Shown piece after piece: positions 9,886 to 18,717 of a stretch of DNA of 64,000 bases. Source of the stretch: Janthinobacterium sp. SUN073 (GTDB lineage Bacteria > Pseudomonadota > Gammaproteobacteria > Burkholderiales > Burkholderiaceae_D); assembly GCF_030397665.1 (NCBI RefSeq), contig NZ_JAPUBT010000001.1:1010781-1074780 (forward strand), given 5' to 3'. Each line of letters opens with the position of its first letter. Positions within the stretch are counted from its first letter, which is position 1. The notes beneath the pieces were generated by a model. That model made no database searches. It was not told the origin of the DNA and was given only the letters and a program-made list of their open reading frames with translations. The translations under genes and the position numbers were made by a program.

Positions 9886-10515
9886 ATGAAACGATATCTC
9901 ACCATCATGATGGCCGCATTGACCGTGTTGCTGACCGGTTGCGCCACCACCATACGCAGCGATGTGACCGTCTTCCACGAGTGGCCTGCGCAATTGCAGG
10001 ACAAATCGTATGCGTTTGAAGCGCCAGCGGCGGAAAACGATACGCTGGAATACCGCAGCTACCAGAATCTGGTGCGCGCGGAACTGGCCAAACACGGCTT
10101 CGGCGAAGCTTCCGGCCCTGCGGCAGCCAATTTGCGCGTGGCGATGCATTTTTCCACCGTCGACTATCCTGAGCGCGTGCTGCAAGCCTCCGATCCATTC
10201 TGGTATGGCCCCGGCTACTGGCCTGGCCGCTACGGTTATCGCTACGGCGCATGGCCAGGCTATGGCCGCTTTGGCTATAACCCCTACTGGTATGGCCCGA
10301 TGGACATGGAAGAAAGCGTGCGCCATAAATACGAGCGCGAATTGCGCGTGACGATCAATGACCGCAGCGGCAAGAAACTGTATGACGTGACCGTGCAATC
10401 GACCAGCAACAAGCGCGCCACGTCGCAAGTGATGCCGGCCATGGTAGCGAGCGCCTTTGCCGACTTCCCCGGCCAGAGCGGCGTGCCCCGTAAAGTCGAA
10501 GTCAAGGTGGAATAA
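9886..10515 (+). CDS. DUF4136-type outer-surface lipoprotein
   Basis: A 209-residue precursor from the ATG at 9886, with AGGAGA eight bases upstream. The first 20 residues are a lipoprotein signal peptide ending in the lipobox LTGC, so the mature protein starts at a lipidated cysteine. The body (V.VFHEWP, LEYRSYQNLVRAELAKHGF and a C-terminal MVASAFADFPG) resembles the DUF4136 family of small envelope lipoproteins. A Gly/Tyr/Trp/Pro-rich segment (residues about 105-140) is typical of these proteins. Function is not established for the family. It is a single-gene unit closed by a strong terminator. Confidence 0.82.
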   Translation: MKRYLTIMMAALTVLLTGCATTIRSDVTVFHEWPAQLQDKSYAFEAPAAENDTLEYRSYQNLVRAELAKHGFGEASGPAAANLRVAMHFSTVDYPERVLQASDPFWYGPGYWPGRYGYRYGAWPGYGRFGYNPYWYGPMDMEESVRHKYERELRVTINDRSGKKLYDVTVQSTSNKRATSQVMPAMVASAFADFPGQSGVPRKVEVKVE

Positions 10516-10531
10516 TTACGTGGCAACACTA

Positions 10532-10572
10532 AAAACCCGGCTGGCGCAGCAATGCGCCAGCCGGTTTTTTTT
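10532..10572. terminator. Strong bidirectional terminator
   Basis: CCGGCTGGCGCA (10537-10548) pairs perfectly with TGCGCCAGCCGG (10553-10564) around a four-base loop, with A residues before and eight T residues after. It can serve the plus-strand lipoprotein gene and the minus-strand operon that ends at 10576. Confidence 0.92.
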
Positions 10573-10575
10573 CAC

Positions 10576-10695
10576 CTAAGAATAATACGCCTCGGCGGCA
10601 AAGGTGAGCACGCCGATCAGGGCCACGGCCAGCACCAGCACGATCAGCAGGCGGCCGAACTTCGGCGCGCCATCTTTTTCGCTGCCGCCGCTCAT
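10576..10695 (-). CDS. 39-residue single-span membrane peptide
   Basis: A short frame beginning ATGAGCGGCGGC whose ATG overlaps the TGA of the upstream qor gene as ATGA, a strong sign of translational coupling. The product starts with a charged cytoplasmic-looking stretch (MSGGSEKDGAPKFGR), then a hydrophobic segment of about 17 residues (LLIVLVLAVALIGVLTF), and ends AAEAYYS. The operon terminator begins four bases after its stop, so the gene fits exactly between qor and the terminator. No family is recognised. It could be a small membrane protein of the respiratory or stress type, but nothing in the sequence fixes a role. Confidence 0.6.
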   Translation of the reverse strand: MSGGSEKDGAPKFGRLLIVLVLAVALIGVLTFAAEAYYS

Positions 10696-11681
10696 GGCAC
10701 GATGATGGTCGAGCCGGTGGTCTTGCGCCCTTCCAGGTCCGTGTGCGCCTGGGCGATATGGGCCAGATTGTAGCGCTGGTTGATCTCGATTTTGACTTCG
10801 CCGCTGCTGACGACGCCGAACAGCGAGGCAGCCATCTCTTCCAGGTTCGCGCGGTTCGAGGCATAGCTGAACAGGGCCGGGCGCGTGATGAAGAGCGAGC
10901 CGCGCGAGGCCAGTTCACTGAGGGTGAAGGCCGGCACGGGGCCGGAGGCGTTGCCGAAGCTGACCATCATGCCCAGCGGCGCCAGACAGTCGAGCGAGCC
11001 CGTAAACGTATCCTTGCCGATGGAATCGTAGACGACCGAAACACCCTTGCCGCCCGTGATCTCGCGCACGCGCTCGACGAAGTTTTCCGTGTTGTAGTTG
11101 ATGACGTGGGCCGCGCCGTGCGCCTTGGCCAGCGCCGCCTTTTCATCGGAACCGGCCGTGCCGATCAGGTTTACGCCCAGCACCTTGGCCCACTGACAGG
11201 CGATCAGGCCCACGCCACCCGCCGCCGCGTGAAACAGGATGGTATCGCCCGCCTTCAGCGCCACCGTGCGGTGGAACAGGTATTGCACCGTCAATCCTTG
11301 CAGCATCATGGCGGCGGCCGTATCGAAGCCGATGCGCTCGGGCAGCGCCAGCAGCAGGGCCGCCGGCAAGTTGCGCTGCTGCGCATACGCGCCATTGATG
11401 CGCGCCGCGTAGGCCACCCGGTCGCCCACTTTCACTTCCGTGACGCCCTCGCCCACCGCCTCGACGATGCCAGCACCCTCGACACCGAGGCCATTGGGCA
11501 GCGGCTGCGGATACAGGCCCGTGCGAAAATACACGTCGATGAAATTGAGGCCGATGGCCTCGTGTTTCACGCGCGCTTCGCCGGGGCCGGGCGGCGGCAG
11601 TTCCACGTCCACGTATTCCATCACTTCCGGGCCGCCCACGCGCTGTACGCGGATGGCCTTGGTGCTAATCGTTGCGCTCAT
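10692..11681 (-). CDS. qor: Zinc-independent NADPH:quinone oxidoreductase
   Basis: A 329-residue medium-chain reductase of the quinone oxidoreductase group. The N-terminal GroES-like fold contains the segment GLNFIDVYFRTGLYP; the Rossmann core has FHAAAGGVGLIACQWAK; and the zinc-ligand cysteines of alcohol dehydrogenases are absent, as expected for Qor. Two in-frame ATGs exist (11687 and 11681); AGGAG abuts the first and is six bases before the second, so 11681 is preferred. It should catalyse NADPH-dependent one-electron reduction of quinones in the cytoplasm. It sits downstream of mgsA in the same direction and overlaps the 39-residue peptide gene. Confidence 0.92.
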   Translation of the reverse strand: MSATISTKAIRVQRVGGPEVMEYVDVELPPPGPGEARVKHEAIGLNFIDVYFRTGLYPQPLPNGLGVEGAGIVEAVGEGVTEVKVGDRVAYAARINGAYAQQRNLPAALLLALPERIGFDTAAAMMLQGLTVQYLFHRTVALKAGDTILFHAAAGGVGLIACQWAKVLGVNLIGTAGSDEKAALAKAHGAAHVINYNTENFVERVREITGGKGVSVVYDSIGKDTFTGSLDCLAPLGMMVSFGNASGPVPAFTLSELASRGSLFITRPALFSYASNRANLEEMAASLFGVVSSGEVKIEINQRYNLAHIAQAHTDLEGRKTTGSTIIVP

Positions 11682-11704
11682 GCTCATCTCCTAGTCTGTG
11701 TGAA

Positions 11705-12094
11705 TCAGGCGGCAGCGTTGGCCCGCGCCTGCAGCTGCGACAGCACCAGGTGCGCCGACGACAGATTCGTCGCGCACGCCACGTTGTGCACGTCGCAGGC
11801 GCGCACCAGGGCATTGATGTCCGGCTCGTGCGGCTGCGGCGTCATCGGGTCACGCAGGAAGATCACGCAATCGATCATGCCTTCCACCAACAGCGAGCCG
11901 ATCTGCAAGTCGCCGCCGAAGGGGCCCGAATGCTTGCGCTCCACTTGCAAGCCCAGTTCGTTGATCAGACGGCCACCCGTGGTGCCCGTGGCCGACAGTT
12001 CGCAACCCTTCAAAAAGTCCAAATATTCGCCCGCCAAGGTAATCATGTCATCTTTTTTCTTGTCGTGGGCAATCAGGGCGATGCGTGTTTTCAT
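11705..12094 (-). CDS. mgsA: Methylglyoxal synthase
   Basis: A compact 129-residue protein that converts dihydroxyacetone phosphate to methylglyoxal and phosphate, a bypass that relieves phosphosugar stress. The phosphate-binding ATGTTGGRL, the catalytic-Asp region [10 protein letters not shown] and the segment [17 protein letters not shown] match MgsA closely, as does the N-terminal [13 protein letters not shown]. Length equals or is slightly below the E. coli enzyme. It follows the EamA transporter gene by about 30 bases and precedes qor by 23 bases. An NADPH-dependent reductase beside a reactive-aldehyde producer is suggestive, but a functional link is inference. Confidence 0.95.
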   Translation of the reverse strand: MKTRIALIAHDKKKDDMITLAGEYLDFLKGCELSATGTTGGRLINELGLQVERKHSGPFGGDLQIGSLLVEGMIDCVIFLRDPMTPQPHEPDINALVRACDVHNVACATNLSSAHLVLSQLQARANAAA

Positions 12095-12123
12095 GTTGGG
12101 AGCATTTTCAGTGGGTGGGGGAA

Positions 12124-13044
12124 TTATTTCTTTTTCGACAGCAAGTAAATACCGGCCAAGACCAGGCTGGTGCCTGCCAGTTGCCAGTTGGTAATCGGCT
12201 CATCGAGAATCATGGCGCCCAGGAACAGGGTCGACACGGGGCCGATCATGCCCGCTTGCGAGGCGACGGGCGCGCCGATGCGCTCAACGGCGATCATCGT
12301 CATGAAGACGGGCATCACCGTGCAAAAGATACCATTGAGCAAAGACAAGCCATACACGGGCATGGGCTGGATCAGCAGTTCGACGGGGCGCAAAATGAAA
12401 AACTGGGCGATGCAGGCAAAGCTGGCCACGCACATCGCGTAGCTGACCAGGCGCATGGAGCCGATGCGCTTCACCAGCTCACCGGAACCGAGCAGATACA
12501 CGGCATACGAACAGGCCGAACCCAGCACGAGAGTCGAGCCCAGCGCCACATTGCTGGCGCCGCCCTGCAAGTCGTGCACGAACACCAGCACGATGCCGCA
12601 ATACGAGGTAAATAGGGCCAGCCACTGCAGGCGGCTGATGCTCTGCTTGAAGTACACGGTGGTAATCAGCAGCACGAAGGTGGGCGTGAGGAACAGGATC
12701 AGCCGCTCCAGCCCCACGGAAATATATTGCAGGCCCAGGAAGTCCAGATAGCTGGACAGGTAGTAGCCGACGAGGCCCAGCCCGACCAGGCGCCAGCGGT
12801 CGCTGGTCGACAGTGGCGGCTCCGTGCGCATCTTCCACCAGGCGATGACGGCGAACACGGGCAGCGAAAAGATCATCCTGAAGGCGATCAGGGTGACGGC
12901 GTCGATCTGGTAGCGGTACAGCAGCTTGGCGACGATGGCCTTGGTGGAAAACAGCACCGCCCCGCCCACGGCGATGGCCAGGCCACCGAGGTAGACGGAA
13001 CGGGGAAGCGAAGATGGGGATGCTTGCGGGGAACTGGAGCTCAT
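12124..13044 (-). CDS. EamA-family (DMT) transporter
   Basis: 306 residues from the ATG at 13044, with about ten hydrophobic segments arranged as two EamA repeats: the first starts near [21 protein letters not shown], the second near [20 protein letters not shown]. This is the ten-helix drug/metabolite transporter fold of the inner membrane, where members export amino acids, nucleosides or other small metabolites; the substrate cannot be read from sequence. The longer open frame starting at 13176 crosses a palindromic repeat and is rejected as the start. It heads the minus-strand group with mgsA, qor and the small membrane peptide. Confidence 0.88.
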   Translation of the reverse strand: MSSSSPQASPSSLPRSVYLGGLAIAVGGAVLFSTKAIVAKLLYRYQIDAVTLIAFRMIFSLPVFAVIAWWKMRTEPPLSTSDRWRLVGLGLVGYYLSSYLDFLGLQYISVGLERLILFLTPTFVLLITTVYFKQSISRLQWLALFTSYCGIVLVFVHDLQGGASNVALGSTLVLGSACSYAVYLLGSGELVKRIGSMRLVSYAMCVASFACIAQFFILRPVELLIQPMPVYGLSLLNGIFCTVMPVFMTMIAVERIGAPVASQAGMIGPVSTLFLGAMILDEPITNWQLAGTSLVLAGIYLLSKKK

Positions 13045-13100
13045 GCCCAGATTGTAATGGCAAAAGCGAAAGCAAGCTGATAACCCCAACGGCAAATACC

Positions 13101-13127
13101 GGGGTCGGACCCTGAGGGTCCGACCCC
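13101..13127. repeat. Palindromic intergenic element (REP-like)
   Basis: GGGGTCGGACCC (13101-13112) and GGGTCCGACCCC (13116-13127) form a perfect 12-bp inverted repeat around TGA. It lies 17 bases beyond the phoD stop, between phoD and the EamA gene. There is no T-run, so it is more like a repetitive extragenic palindrome than a canonical terminator, although it may end or protect the phoD transcript. Confidence 0.7.
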
Positions 13128-13144
13128 AGCCCTTGCATTTTGGG

Positions 13145-15628
13145 TTAGGAAATAACCACCACCACCGTCCCAGCATTGACCGTGGCCGTCGTCACCCGCG
13201 CAATCACGCTGCTTGGCGCCGCCGTGCCGATCAGCTTATTCACCTGCTTGAACTGCGCCACCAGCTTGCCAGGCGTCAAGGTCACCACCGTGTAACCCTG
13301 CGCATCCGTATTCAGGTGCTTGATCCATGGATTGTTGCCCAGGCCGGACAATTGCTGGGCCAGGCCCAGCAGGGTCGTGCTGAAGTCGGTGCTCGCTTTC
13401 AAGCCCGCCTGCACGGCCGCCACCGTCGCATCGAGTTGCGCTTCCGGCACGCCCTTGGCGGCCAGCGCGCCGCGCAGCTGCACGCGCAATTGCTCCAGCA
13501 GGCTGTCGACGGTGGGCGCGGCCTTGCCCATGGTGTAGTCGAGCAGGTTGACGTCGAGATTGACCGTGCCCAGGCCCGTGACGGGAATCGCCAGCGGGTA
13601 GCTGACGAGGGTGCCGATATCGCCCATCGTGCCGGCGGCCGACTTCAGGTAGCTGAAGAAGGAATCGGAGCTGACGCCGGCCGAGACCAGGTCCACCATC
13701 ACGGGCGTGCCGCCGCCAGCGGCGTCGAAATCGTCGCTGACGGTGCCGGCAAAGAATGAGTGGATATCACCGGTCAGCGCCACCACGTTGCCGATGGCAT
13801 TCGTTTTCAGGTGCGCCATCAAATTCTTGCGCTCGCTGTTGTAGCCATCCCACTGGTCGCAATTAAGCAGGAAACGCGTGAAGAACGGCGCCAGCGCCGC
13901 TTGCTGGCCGGAAGCGGCGACAAAGCTCGATGCGGCGCCCTTGGCCTGCACGTCGGGCTTGATCCAGCCGAAGGCGATCACTTGCGCTGCGGTGGCCGGT
14001 GAGCCGCTGTTGTAGGCGGCCACCGTGATGCCGGCCTGGGCCGCGCTCAAGCCAGCGCCCACGGCGGCGGCGCCCTGCGCGCTGGCATTGGCGGCGGCAC
14101 CGGCGATGGCCATGGCCGCCGCCTGCGCCACGGTCGTCGACGCGCCCGCCGTCGAAGCGGCCACGATGGCGCAGGCCAGCGGCACGCTGCCGCCCACCAG
14201 TGGCAGGGTGCTGGCGATGGCCTTGCCCACGTTCGCCATGGCGCTCAATGCCAGCAAGGTGGCGATCGCATCGGTGCCATTCAAGCCCATGCGCAGCAGC
14301 GACACTTCATTGCCCCACAGCTTCCAGGTGGACGTGGCCGCCTTCATCTTGCCCTTCCACCAGTCGCGCTGCGTACTGCCCAGCATGCCGACGGCGGCCA
14401 GCGGGTCCGTGCCGGCTTTCGTGGCGGCCGCCATTTTCTGCCCTTCCACGCTGTCGAACAGCGCTTGCGGCACCAGGTAGCGGCTGCCGATGCTGCCCAG
14501 CGGCTTGCCCGTGGCGGGGTTGATGGTCGATTCGGCGATCGCGTGGTCGGCGCGGTACAGGCGCTCGTCCGTCATCACCAGCTGCATCAGTTTGCCGAAC
14601 TGGAAATCGCGGTAAATCTGGATGTTCTGGAACGTCGTCGCGGCGGCATCAAACGTGACGTCGGCCGGCATGTACTCGAACCACGCCTGGTTGGCGCTGC
14701 GGCGGCGGGCCGGCTGGTGCAAATCGCTGCCGTCTGCGGCCACGATGCCTTCATAGGTGGAAGCGTCCTGCCAGGCGTCGTCCGTAAACTCGTGGTCGTC
14801 CCAGATGGCGATGAAGGCGAAGCGCTCGTGCACGGCTTGCAGGCGCGTATCGGTGCGGTATTTCTTGTACAGGTAGCGGTAGTCGGCCACCGTGGTGGCA
14901 TACTTGGCGCCCGCGCTGCCGCTCTTGAACGTGCCATCGGGCAATTTCAGCTGGTCGTGGCGGCTTTCCACGGCGCCGCTCTGGAAGGCCTCGCCCACCG
15001 TTTCATAGATGTAATCGCCCAGGTGGACGATGAAATCGAGCGCTTCATTGGCGGCGATGTGCGACAGCGCGCCCCAGTGGTTGATGCTCCAGTCCTGGCA
15101 CGTCAGGTAGGCGAATTGCAGCTGCGCTACGTCGCTAGTCGCGGCAGGCGCCGTCTTGAAACGGCCCACGTTCGAGCGCACGTCGCCGGCGATGAACTGG
15201 TAAAAATACACCTGGCCCGGCTGCAAGCCCGTTACCTTGTGGCGCAGGGTGTTGTCGAAATCGGCTTTCAGCGGCAGCTTGGCGTCGACGATGGGCGTGC
15301 CGGCCAGGGCCGTGTTGCCGCCCAGGGCGGCCGTATTATCGGTGGCGCTGACGATCAGGCGCACGGCCACGTCCGACTTGCCGGCCACGGCGGGGGCGAC
15401 GGCGTCAAAACTGGCGGGCACGACGCGCGTCCACAGCATGGCGCTGTCGGCGCGCGGATCACCCGAGGCCACGCTTTGCGGGAATTTCCAGTCGCTGCCC
15501 GAGGCCAGCGGCACGCCAGGATCGCTGTAATCGGTGCTGCCGCAGGCGGCGAGGCCGACGGTGGCCACGGACACCGTGATAAAGCCACCCAATTTCAGAA
15601 ATTGCCGCCTGTCCATTTGACTTGCCAT
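13145..15628 (-). CDS. phoD: Tat-exported PhoD-family alkaline phosphatase/phosphodiesterase with an alanine-rich insertion
   Basis: An 827-residue protein starting with a twin-arginine signal (MDRRQFLKLGG) that ends in a lipobox-like GLAAC, so it may be exported folded and lipidated. An N-terminal PhoD beta domain precedes the metallophosphatase core. Metal-ligand motifs are visible: LTCQDW, HLGDYIYE (about residue 200), WDDHEF (about 276) and LTGDIHSF (about 616). Phosphate is probably released from phosphoesters outside the membrane using calcium and iron, as in characterised PhoD. A run of about 90 residues (about 455-545) very rich in Ala, Gly and Thr is inserted before the last metal motif, which makes the protein longer than typical PhoD. 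No Pho box was identified. Confidence 0.88.
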   Translation of the reverse strand: MASQMDRRQFLKLGGFITVSVATVGLAACGSTDYSDPGVPLASGSDWKFPQSVASGDPRADSAMLWTRVVPASFDAVAPAVAGKSDVAVRLIVSATDNTAALGGNTALAGTPIVDAKLPLKADFDNTLRHKVTGLQPGQVYFYQFIAGDVRSNVGRFKTAPAATSDVAQLQFAYLTCQDWSINHWGALSHIAANEALDFIVHLGDYIYETVGEAFQSGAVESRHDQLKLPDGTFKSGSAGAKYATTVADYRYLYKKYRTDTRLQAVHERFAFIAIWDDHEFTDDAWQDASTYEGIVAADGSDLHQPARRRSANQAWFEYMPADVTFDAAATTFQNIQIYRDFQFGKLMQLVMTDERLYRADHAIAESTINPATGKPLGSIGSRYLVPQALFDSVEGQKMAAATKAGTDPLAAVGMLGSTQRDWWKGKMKAATSTWKLWGNEVSLLRMGLNGTDAIATLLALSAMANVGKAIASTLPLVGGSVPLACAIVAASTAGASTTVAQAAAMAIAGAAANASAQGAAAVGAGLSAAQAGITVAAYNSGSPATAAQVIAFGWIKPDVQAKGAASSFVAASGQQAALAPFFTRFLLNCDQWDGYNSERKNLMAHLKTNAIGNVVALTGDIHSFFAGTVSDDFDAAGGGTPVMVDLVSAGVSSDSFFSYLKSAAGTMGDIGTLVSYPLAIPVTGLGTVNLDVNLLDYTMGKAAPTVDSLLEQLRVQLRGALAAKGVPEAQLDATVAAVQAGLKASTDFSTTLLGLAQQLSGLGNNPWIKHLNTDAQGYTVVTLTPGKLVAQFKQVNKLIGTAAPSSVIARVTTATVNAGTVVVVIS

Positions 15629-15723
15629 GATGTCGCGCCCTCGATATGGTGAAAGCGCGTCACTTTAGCAACAGATTGTGTCATCCTGATGACGGGGCCA
15701 TGCCGCTTGGCCGGGGGCCGATA

Positions 15724-15732
15724 TGCTAAAAT
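15724..15732 (+). promoter_or_regulatory. Possible extended -10 promoter for yebC
   Basis: TGC followed by TAAAAT (15727-15732) forms an extended -10 element 41 bases before the yebC ATG. No matching -35 box is clear. GGAAG stands nine bases before the ATG. Confidence 0.4.
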
Positions 15733-15772
15733 GTCGGCCACAATTGAACACCTAGTCTAAGGAAGATTCGAC

Positions 15773-16498
15773 ATGGCAGGACATAGCAAATGGGCCAATA
15801 TCAAGCATAAAAAGGCTGCCACCGATGCCAAGCGCGGCAAAATCTGGACGCGCCTGATCAAGGAAATCACGGTCGCGGCCCGCATGGGCGGCGCCGACGC
15901 CATCACCAATCCGCGCCTGCGCCTGGCGGTCGACAAGGCGGCTGACGCCAATATGCCGAAAGACAACGTCCAGCGCGCGATCAACCGCGGCAGCGGCGGC
16001 GTCGATGGCGCCAACTATGAAGAAGTGCGCTACGAAGGCTACGGCGTGGGCGGCGCGGCCGTCATCGTCGAATGCATGACCGACAACAAGGTGCGCACGG
16101 TGGCCGAAGTGCGCAACGCCTTCAACAAGAATGGCGGCAACATGGGCAACGAAGGCTCCGTCGCCTTCATGTTCCAGCATTGCGGCCAATTGCTGTTCGC
16201 GCCGGGCACCGATGAAGACAAACTGATGGAAGCGGCCCTGGAAGCGGGCGCCGACGACGTCATCGCCGATGAAGAAGGCGGCTTCGAAGTGCTCACTCCC
16301 GTGCACGATTTCGCCACCGTCAAGGAAGCGCTGGAAGCGGCCGGCTTCAAGGCCGAAGTGGCCGAAGTCATCATGAAACCGGCGACGGAAACCGTGTATG
16401 CGGGCGACGACGCCATCAAGATGCAAAAGCTGATCGATGCGCTGGAGCTGCTGGACGATGTCCAGGAAGTCTTCACCAACGCATTAATAGAGAATTAA
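15773..16498 (+). CDS. yebC: YebC/PmpR-family regulator
   Basis: A 241-residue protein of standard length. The N-terminus [21 protein letters not shown] is the family hallmark, followed by the [11 protein letters not shown]...[11 protein letters not shown] helical domain and the acidic alpha/beta domains (VMKPATETV and the C-terminal [12 protein letters not shown]). YebC proteins are cytoplasmic; members have been reported as transcriptional regulators and, more recently, as factors that help ribosomes through difficult proline-containing stretches. It is followed 60 bases later by purD on the same strand, an arrangement compatible with one transcript. Confidence 0.96.
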   Translation: MAGHSKWANIKHKKAATDAKRGKIWTRLIKEITVAARMGGADAITNPRLRLAVDKAADANMPKDNVQRAINRGSGGVDGANYEEVRYEGYGVGGAAVIVECMTDNKVRTVAEVRNAFNKNGGNMGNEGSVAFMFQHCGQLLFAPGTDEDKLMEAALEAGADDVIADEEGGFEVLTPVHDFATVKEALEAAGFKAEVAEVIMKPATETVYAGDDAIKMQKLIDALELLDDVQEVFTNALIEN

Positions 16499-16558
16499 TC
16501 ACTCTGCACTCAAGGGCGGCACCGCCGCCCTGCAACCCACCTTGAACGAACGGTCCCT

Positions 16559-17827
16559 ATGAAAATTCTGGTAGTCGGCTCTGGCGGCCGCGAACACGCC
16601 CTGGCCTGGAAACTGGCTCAGTCCGAACGCATACAGATGGTGTATGTCGCGCCGGGCAACGGCGGCACCGCGCGCGATGCGCGCCTGGTCAATCTCGACA
16701 TCAGCGACCCGCAATTGCTGGCCGACTTCGTTCAGCAGGAACACATCAGCCTGACGGTCGTCGGCCCGGAAGTGCCGCTGGCAGCGGGCATCGTCAACCT
16801 GTTCCGCTCGCGCGGCCTGAAAATCTTCGGCCCGACGAAAGAAGCGGCGCAGCTGGAATCGTCGAAGGACTTCGCCAAGGCCTTCATGCAGCGCCACGGC
16901 ATCCCGACAGCCGCCTACCAGACGTTTTCCGACGTCGCTCCCGCGCATGCCTACATCGACGCCATGGGCGCACCGATCGTCATCAAGGCCGACGGCCTGG
17001 CCGCCGGCAAGGGCGTGGTCGTTGCCATGACACTGGAAGAAGCGCACCAGGCGGTCGACATGATGCTGTCCGATAACCAGTTCGGCGACGCCGGCGCGCG
17101 CATCGTCATCGAGGAATTCCTCGCCGGCGAAGAAGCCAGCTTCATCGTCATGTGCGATGGCAAGAACATCCTGCCCCTGGCCACCAGCCAGGATCATAAA
17201 CGCCTGAAGGACCACGATCAGGGCCCGAACACGGGCGGCATGGGCGCGTATTCGCCGGCCCCCATCGTCACGCCGGCCATGCATGCGCGCGTCATGCGCG
17301 AAATCATCGTTCCAACCATCCAGGGCATGGCCAAGGATGGCATCACGTTTACGGGCTTCCTGTACGCGGGTCTGATGATCGACGACAAGGGCACGCCGAA
17401 GACCCTGGAATTCAACTGCCGCATGGGCGACCCGGAAACGCAACCGATCATGGCGCGCCTGAAGACCGACCTGGTCACCGTCATGGAACATGCCGTCAAC
17501 GGCACGCTCGATGCGGTGGAACTGGAATGGGACCGCCGCACGGCTGTCGGCGTCGTGATGGCCGCCGCCGGCTACCCGGATGATCCCGTCAAGGGTACGC
17601 CGATTGGCGACATCCCGGCCGAAACGGTCGACTCCGTCACCTTCCATGCGGGTACCCGCATCGAGGGCGAGCGCCTGGTCACCAACGGCGGGCGCGTGCT
17701 GTGCGTGGTGGGCCTGGGCGACAGCATCAAGATGGCGCAGAAGCAGGCCTATGAAACGGTGGAAAAAATCCATTTCGACGGCGCGCAGTACCGCCGCGAC
17801 ATCGGCTGGCGCGGTTTGAAGCATTGA
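16559..17827 (+). CDS. purD: Phosphoribosylamine-glycine ligase (GAR synthetase)
   Basis: 422 residues, the expected length for PurD. It carries the N-terminal motif MKILVVGSGGREHALAWKL, the ATP-grasp core (IVIKADGLAAGKGVVVA) and the metal/ATP segment EFNCRMGDPETQ, all highly conserved. It joins glycine to 5-phosphoribosylamine with ATP in the second step of de novo purine synthesis. The other pur genes are not in this window. A GC-rich hairpin with a T-run follows the stop, so the unit ends here. Confidence 0.97.
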   Translation: MKILVVGSGGREHALAWKLAQSERIQMVYVAPGNGGTARDARLVNLDISDPQLLADFVQQEHISLTVVGPEVPLAAGIVNLFRSRGLKIFGPTKEAAQLESSKDFAKAFMQRHGIPTAAYQTFSDVAPAHAYIDAMGAPIVIKADGLAAGKGVVVAMTLEEAHQAVDMMLSDNQFGDAGARIVIEEFLAGEEASFIVMCDGKNILPLATSQDHKRLKDHDQGPNTGGMGAYSPAPIVTPAMHARVMREIIVPTIQGMAKDGITFTGFLYAGLMIDDKGTPKTLEFNCRMGDPETQPIMARLKTDLVTVMEHAVNGTLDAVELEWDRRTAVGVVMAAAGYPDDPVKGTPIGDIPAETVDSVTFHAGTRIEGERLVTNGGRVLCVVGLGDSIKMAQKQAYETVEKIHFDGAQYRRDIGWRGLKH

Positions 17828-17848
17828 TCGCTCCATAGCGATCACACG

Positions 17849-17885
17849 ACGGGCCGGCGCGGAATGCATCCGCCCGGCCCGTTTT
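17849..17885 (+). terminator. Intrinsic terminator after purD
   Basis: ACGGGCCGG (17849-17857) pairs with CCGGCCCGT (17874-17882), with an internal CGGA/TCCG pairing, and runs into TTTT. It separates purD from the unknown four-gene cluster. Confidence 0.7.
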
Positions 17886-17908
17886 GATTGTCACCTCTAT
17901 TCCTCGCC

Positions 17909-18652
17909 ATGACCATACCAACCGGCCTTGCCGCACCAGACAACGATGCCCCGGTGAGCCCCCTTGCGTGGCTGACGCTTGCCTCGCTGCTCGTTGCCGG
18001 CCTGGCTTGGTACTGGTTCAGCAGTTATGCCATACCGCGCTGTGACACCAGACAAACCGTGGCCGCGGTCACGGATGGCAAATTCAGCCTGCACGATATC
18101 CAACAGGCCGGCTATGCCTGGTCGCAAAAAACCCGTGGCTGCCTGGCCACCGTCATCCAGGACGGTAAGCCGATGCAATACGCCTGGACCATTTCGCGTG
18201 TGGAAGGCCGCCGCAAAAGCCGCCTGGAGTATGACCACGCGCATCCGGGCATCGCGCAAACGCGCTCCGACATCGCCTGGCATGGCGGCTTTGCGCAGCA
18301 GGGCCAGCCCATCGGGCGCGATGGGCTGAAGAAGGCGGTGCTGGCCGGCATGGATGCACTGCGCGGCAAGCCGCTCTACCATATCAACCTCAACGCAGTG
18401 GTGTCGCCGCAGCACTACCGTGAAATTGGCGATATTGAAGCGCTGGCACCATGCAAGGTAGTATCGCCCGGCGTGGTTTCCTGCCGCCTGCTGCTGGCCC
18501 GCAACGACCTTGCGCCGGCTGCCGCAAGCAAGGTGCTGGCCGTCTCGGTGCTGCAGCAAGGCGACTTTACTTTCCAGCGCAGCAAAAATGGCAAGAACTG
18601 GTCAGTAACACCGCAGTTCAGGACAGAACTGGATCAGGCGCAACTTCAATAG
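17909..18652 (+). CDS. Unknown membrane-anchored protein A: single span plus four-cysteine extracytoplasmic domain
   Basis: 247 residues from the ATG at 17909; a TTG at 17888 would add seven residues. A short N-terminus precedes one membrane span (about 18-40), then a domain of about 205 residues, predicted to lie outside the inner membrane. Four cysteines stand at 45, 78, 182 and 192. The domain matches the C-terminal half of the next gene's product: GYAxSQxxRGCLAT, IxxIExLAPCKxxSPGxxSCRLL, and GxFTFQRxxxGxxWSVTPQF, with the last three cysteines at identical spacing (104 and 10). I do not recognise the family and assign no function. It is the first of four consecutive related genes on this strand. 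Confidence 0.75.
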   Translation: MTIPTGLAAPDNDAPVSPLAWLTLASLLVAGLAWYWFSSYAIPRCDTRQTVAAVTDGKFSLHDIQQAGYAWSQKTRGCLATVIQDGKPMQYAWTISRVEGRRKSRLEYDHAHPGIAQTRSDIAWHGGFAQQGQPIGRDGLKKAVLAGMDALRGKPLYHINLNAVVSPQHYREIGDIEALAPCKVVSPGVVSCRLLLARNDLAPAAASKVLAVSVLQQGDFTFQRSKNGKNWSVTPQFRTELDQAQLQ

Positions 18653-18683
18653 TACGCCGGGGAAACGTGATTGCATTGTAAAA

Positions 18684-18707
18684 TTTATCATCTTAAATTT
18701 TGATAAA
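18684..18707. promoter_or_regulatory. AT-rich inverted repeat between unknown genes A and B
   Basis: TTTATCA (18684-18690) and TGATAAA (18701-18707) form a perfect seven-base inverted repeat with a ten-base AT-rich spacer, ending ten bases before the ATG of gene B at 18718. It is a conspicuous AT island in GC-rich DNA. It could be an operator or overlap a promoter for gene B; which is not decidable from sequence. Confidence 0.35.
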
Positions 18708-18717
18708 CCCACTCCCG

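Noticed and set aside
14465-15652. 395-codon frame antisense to phoD
   Set aside because: Shadow frame; the opposite strand has complete PhoD motifs.
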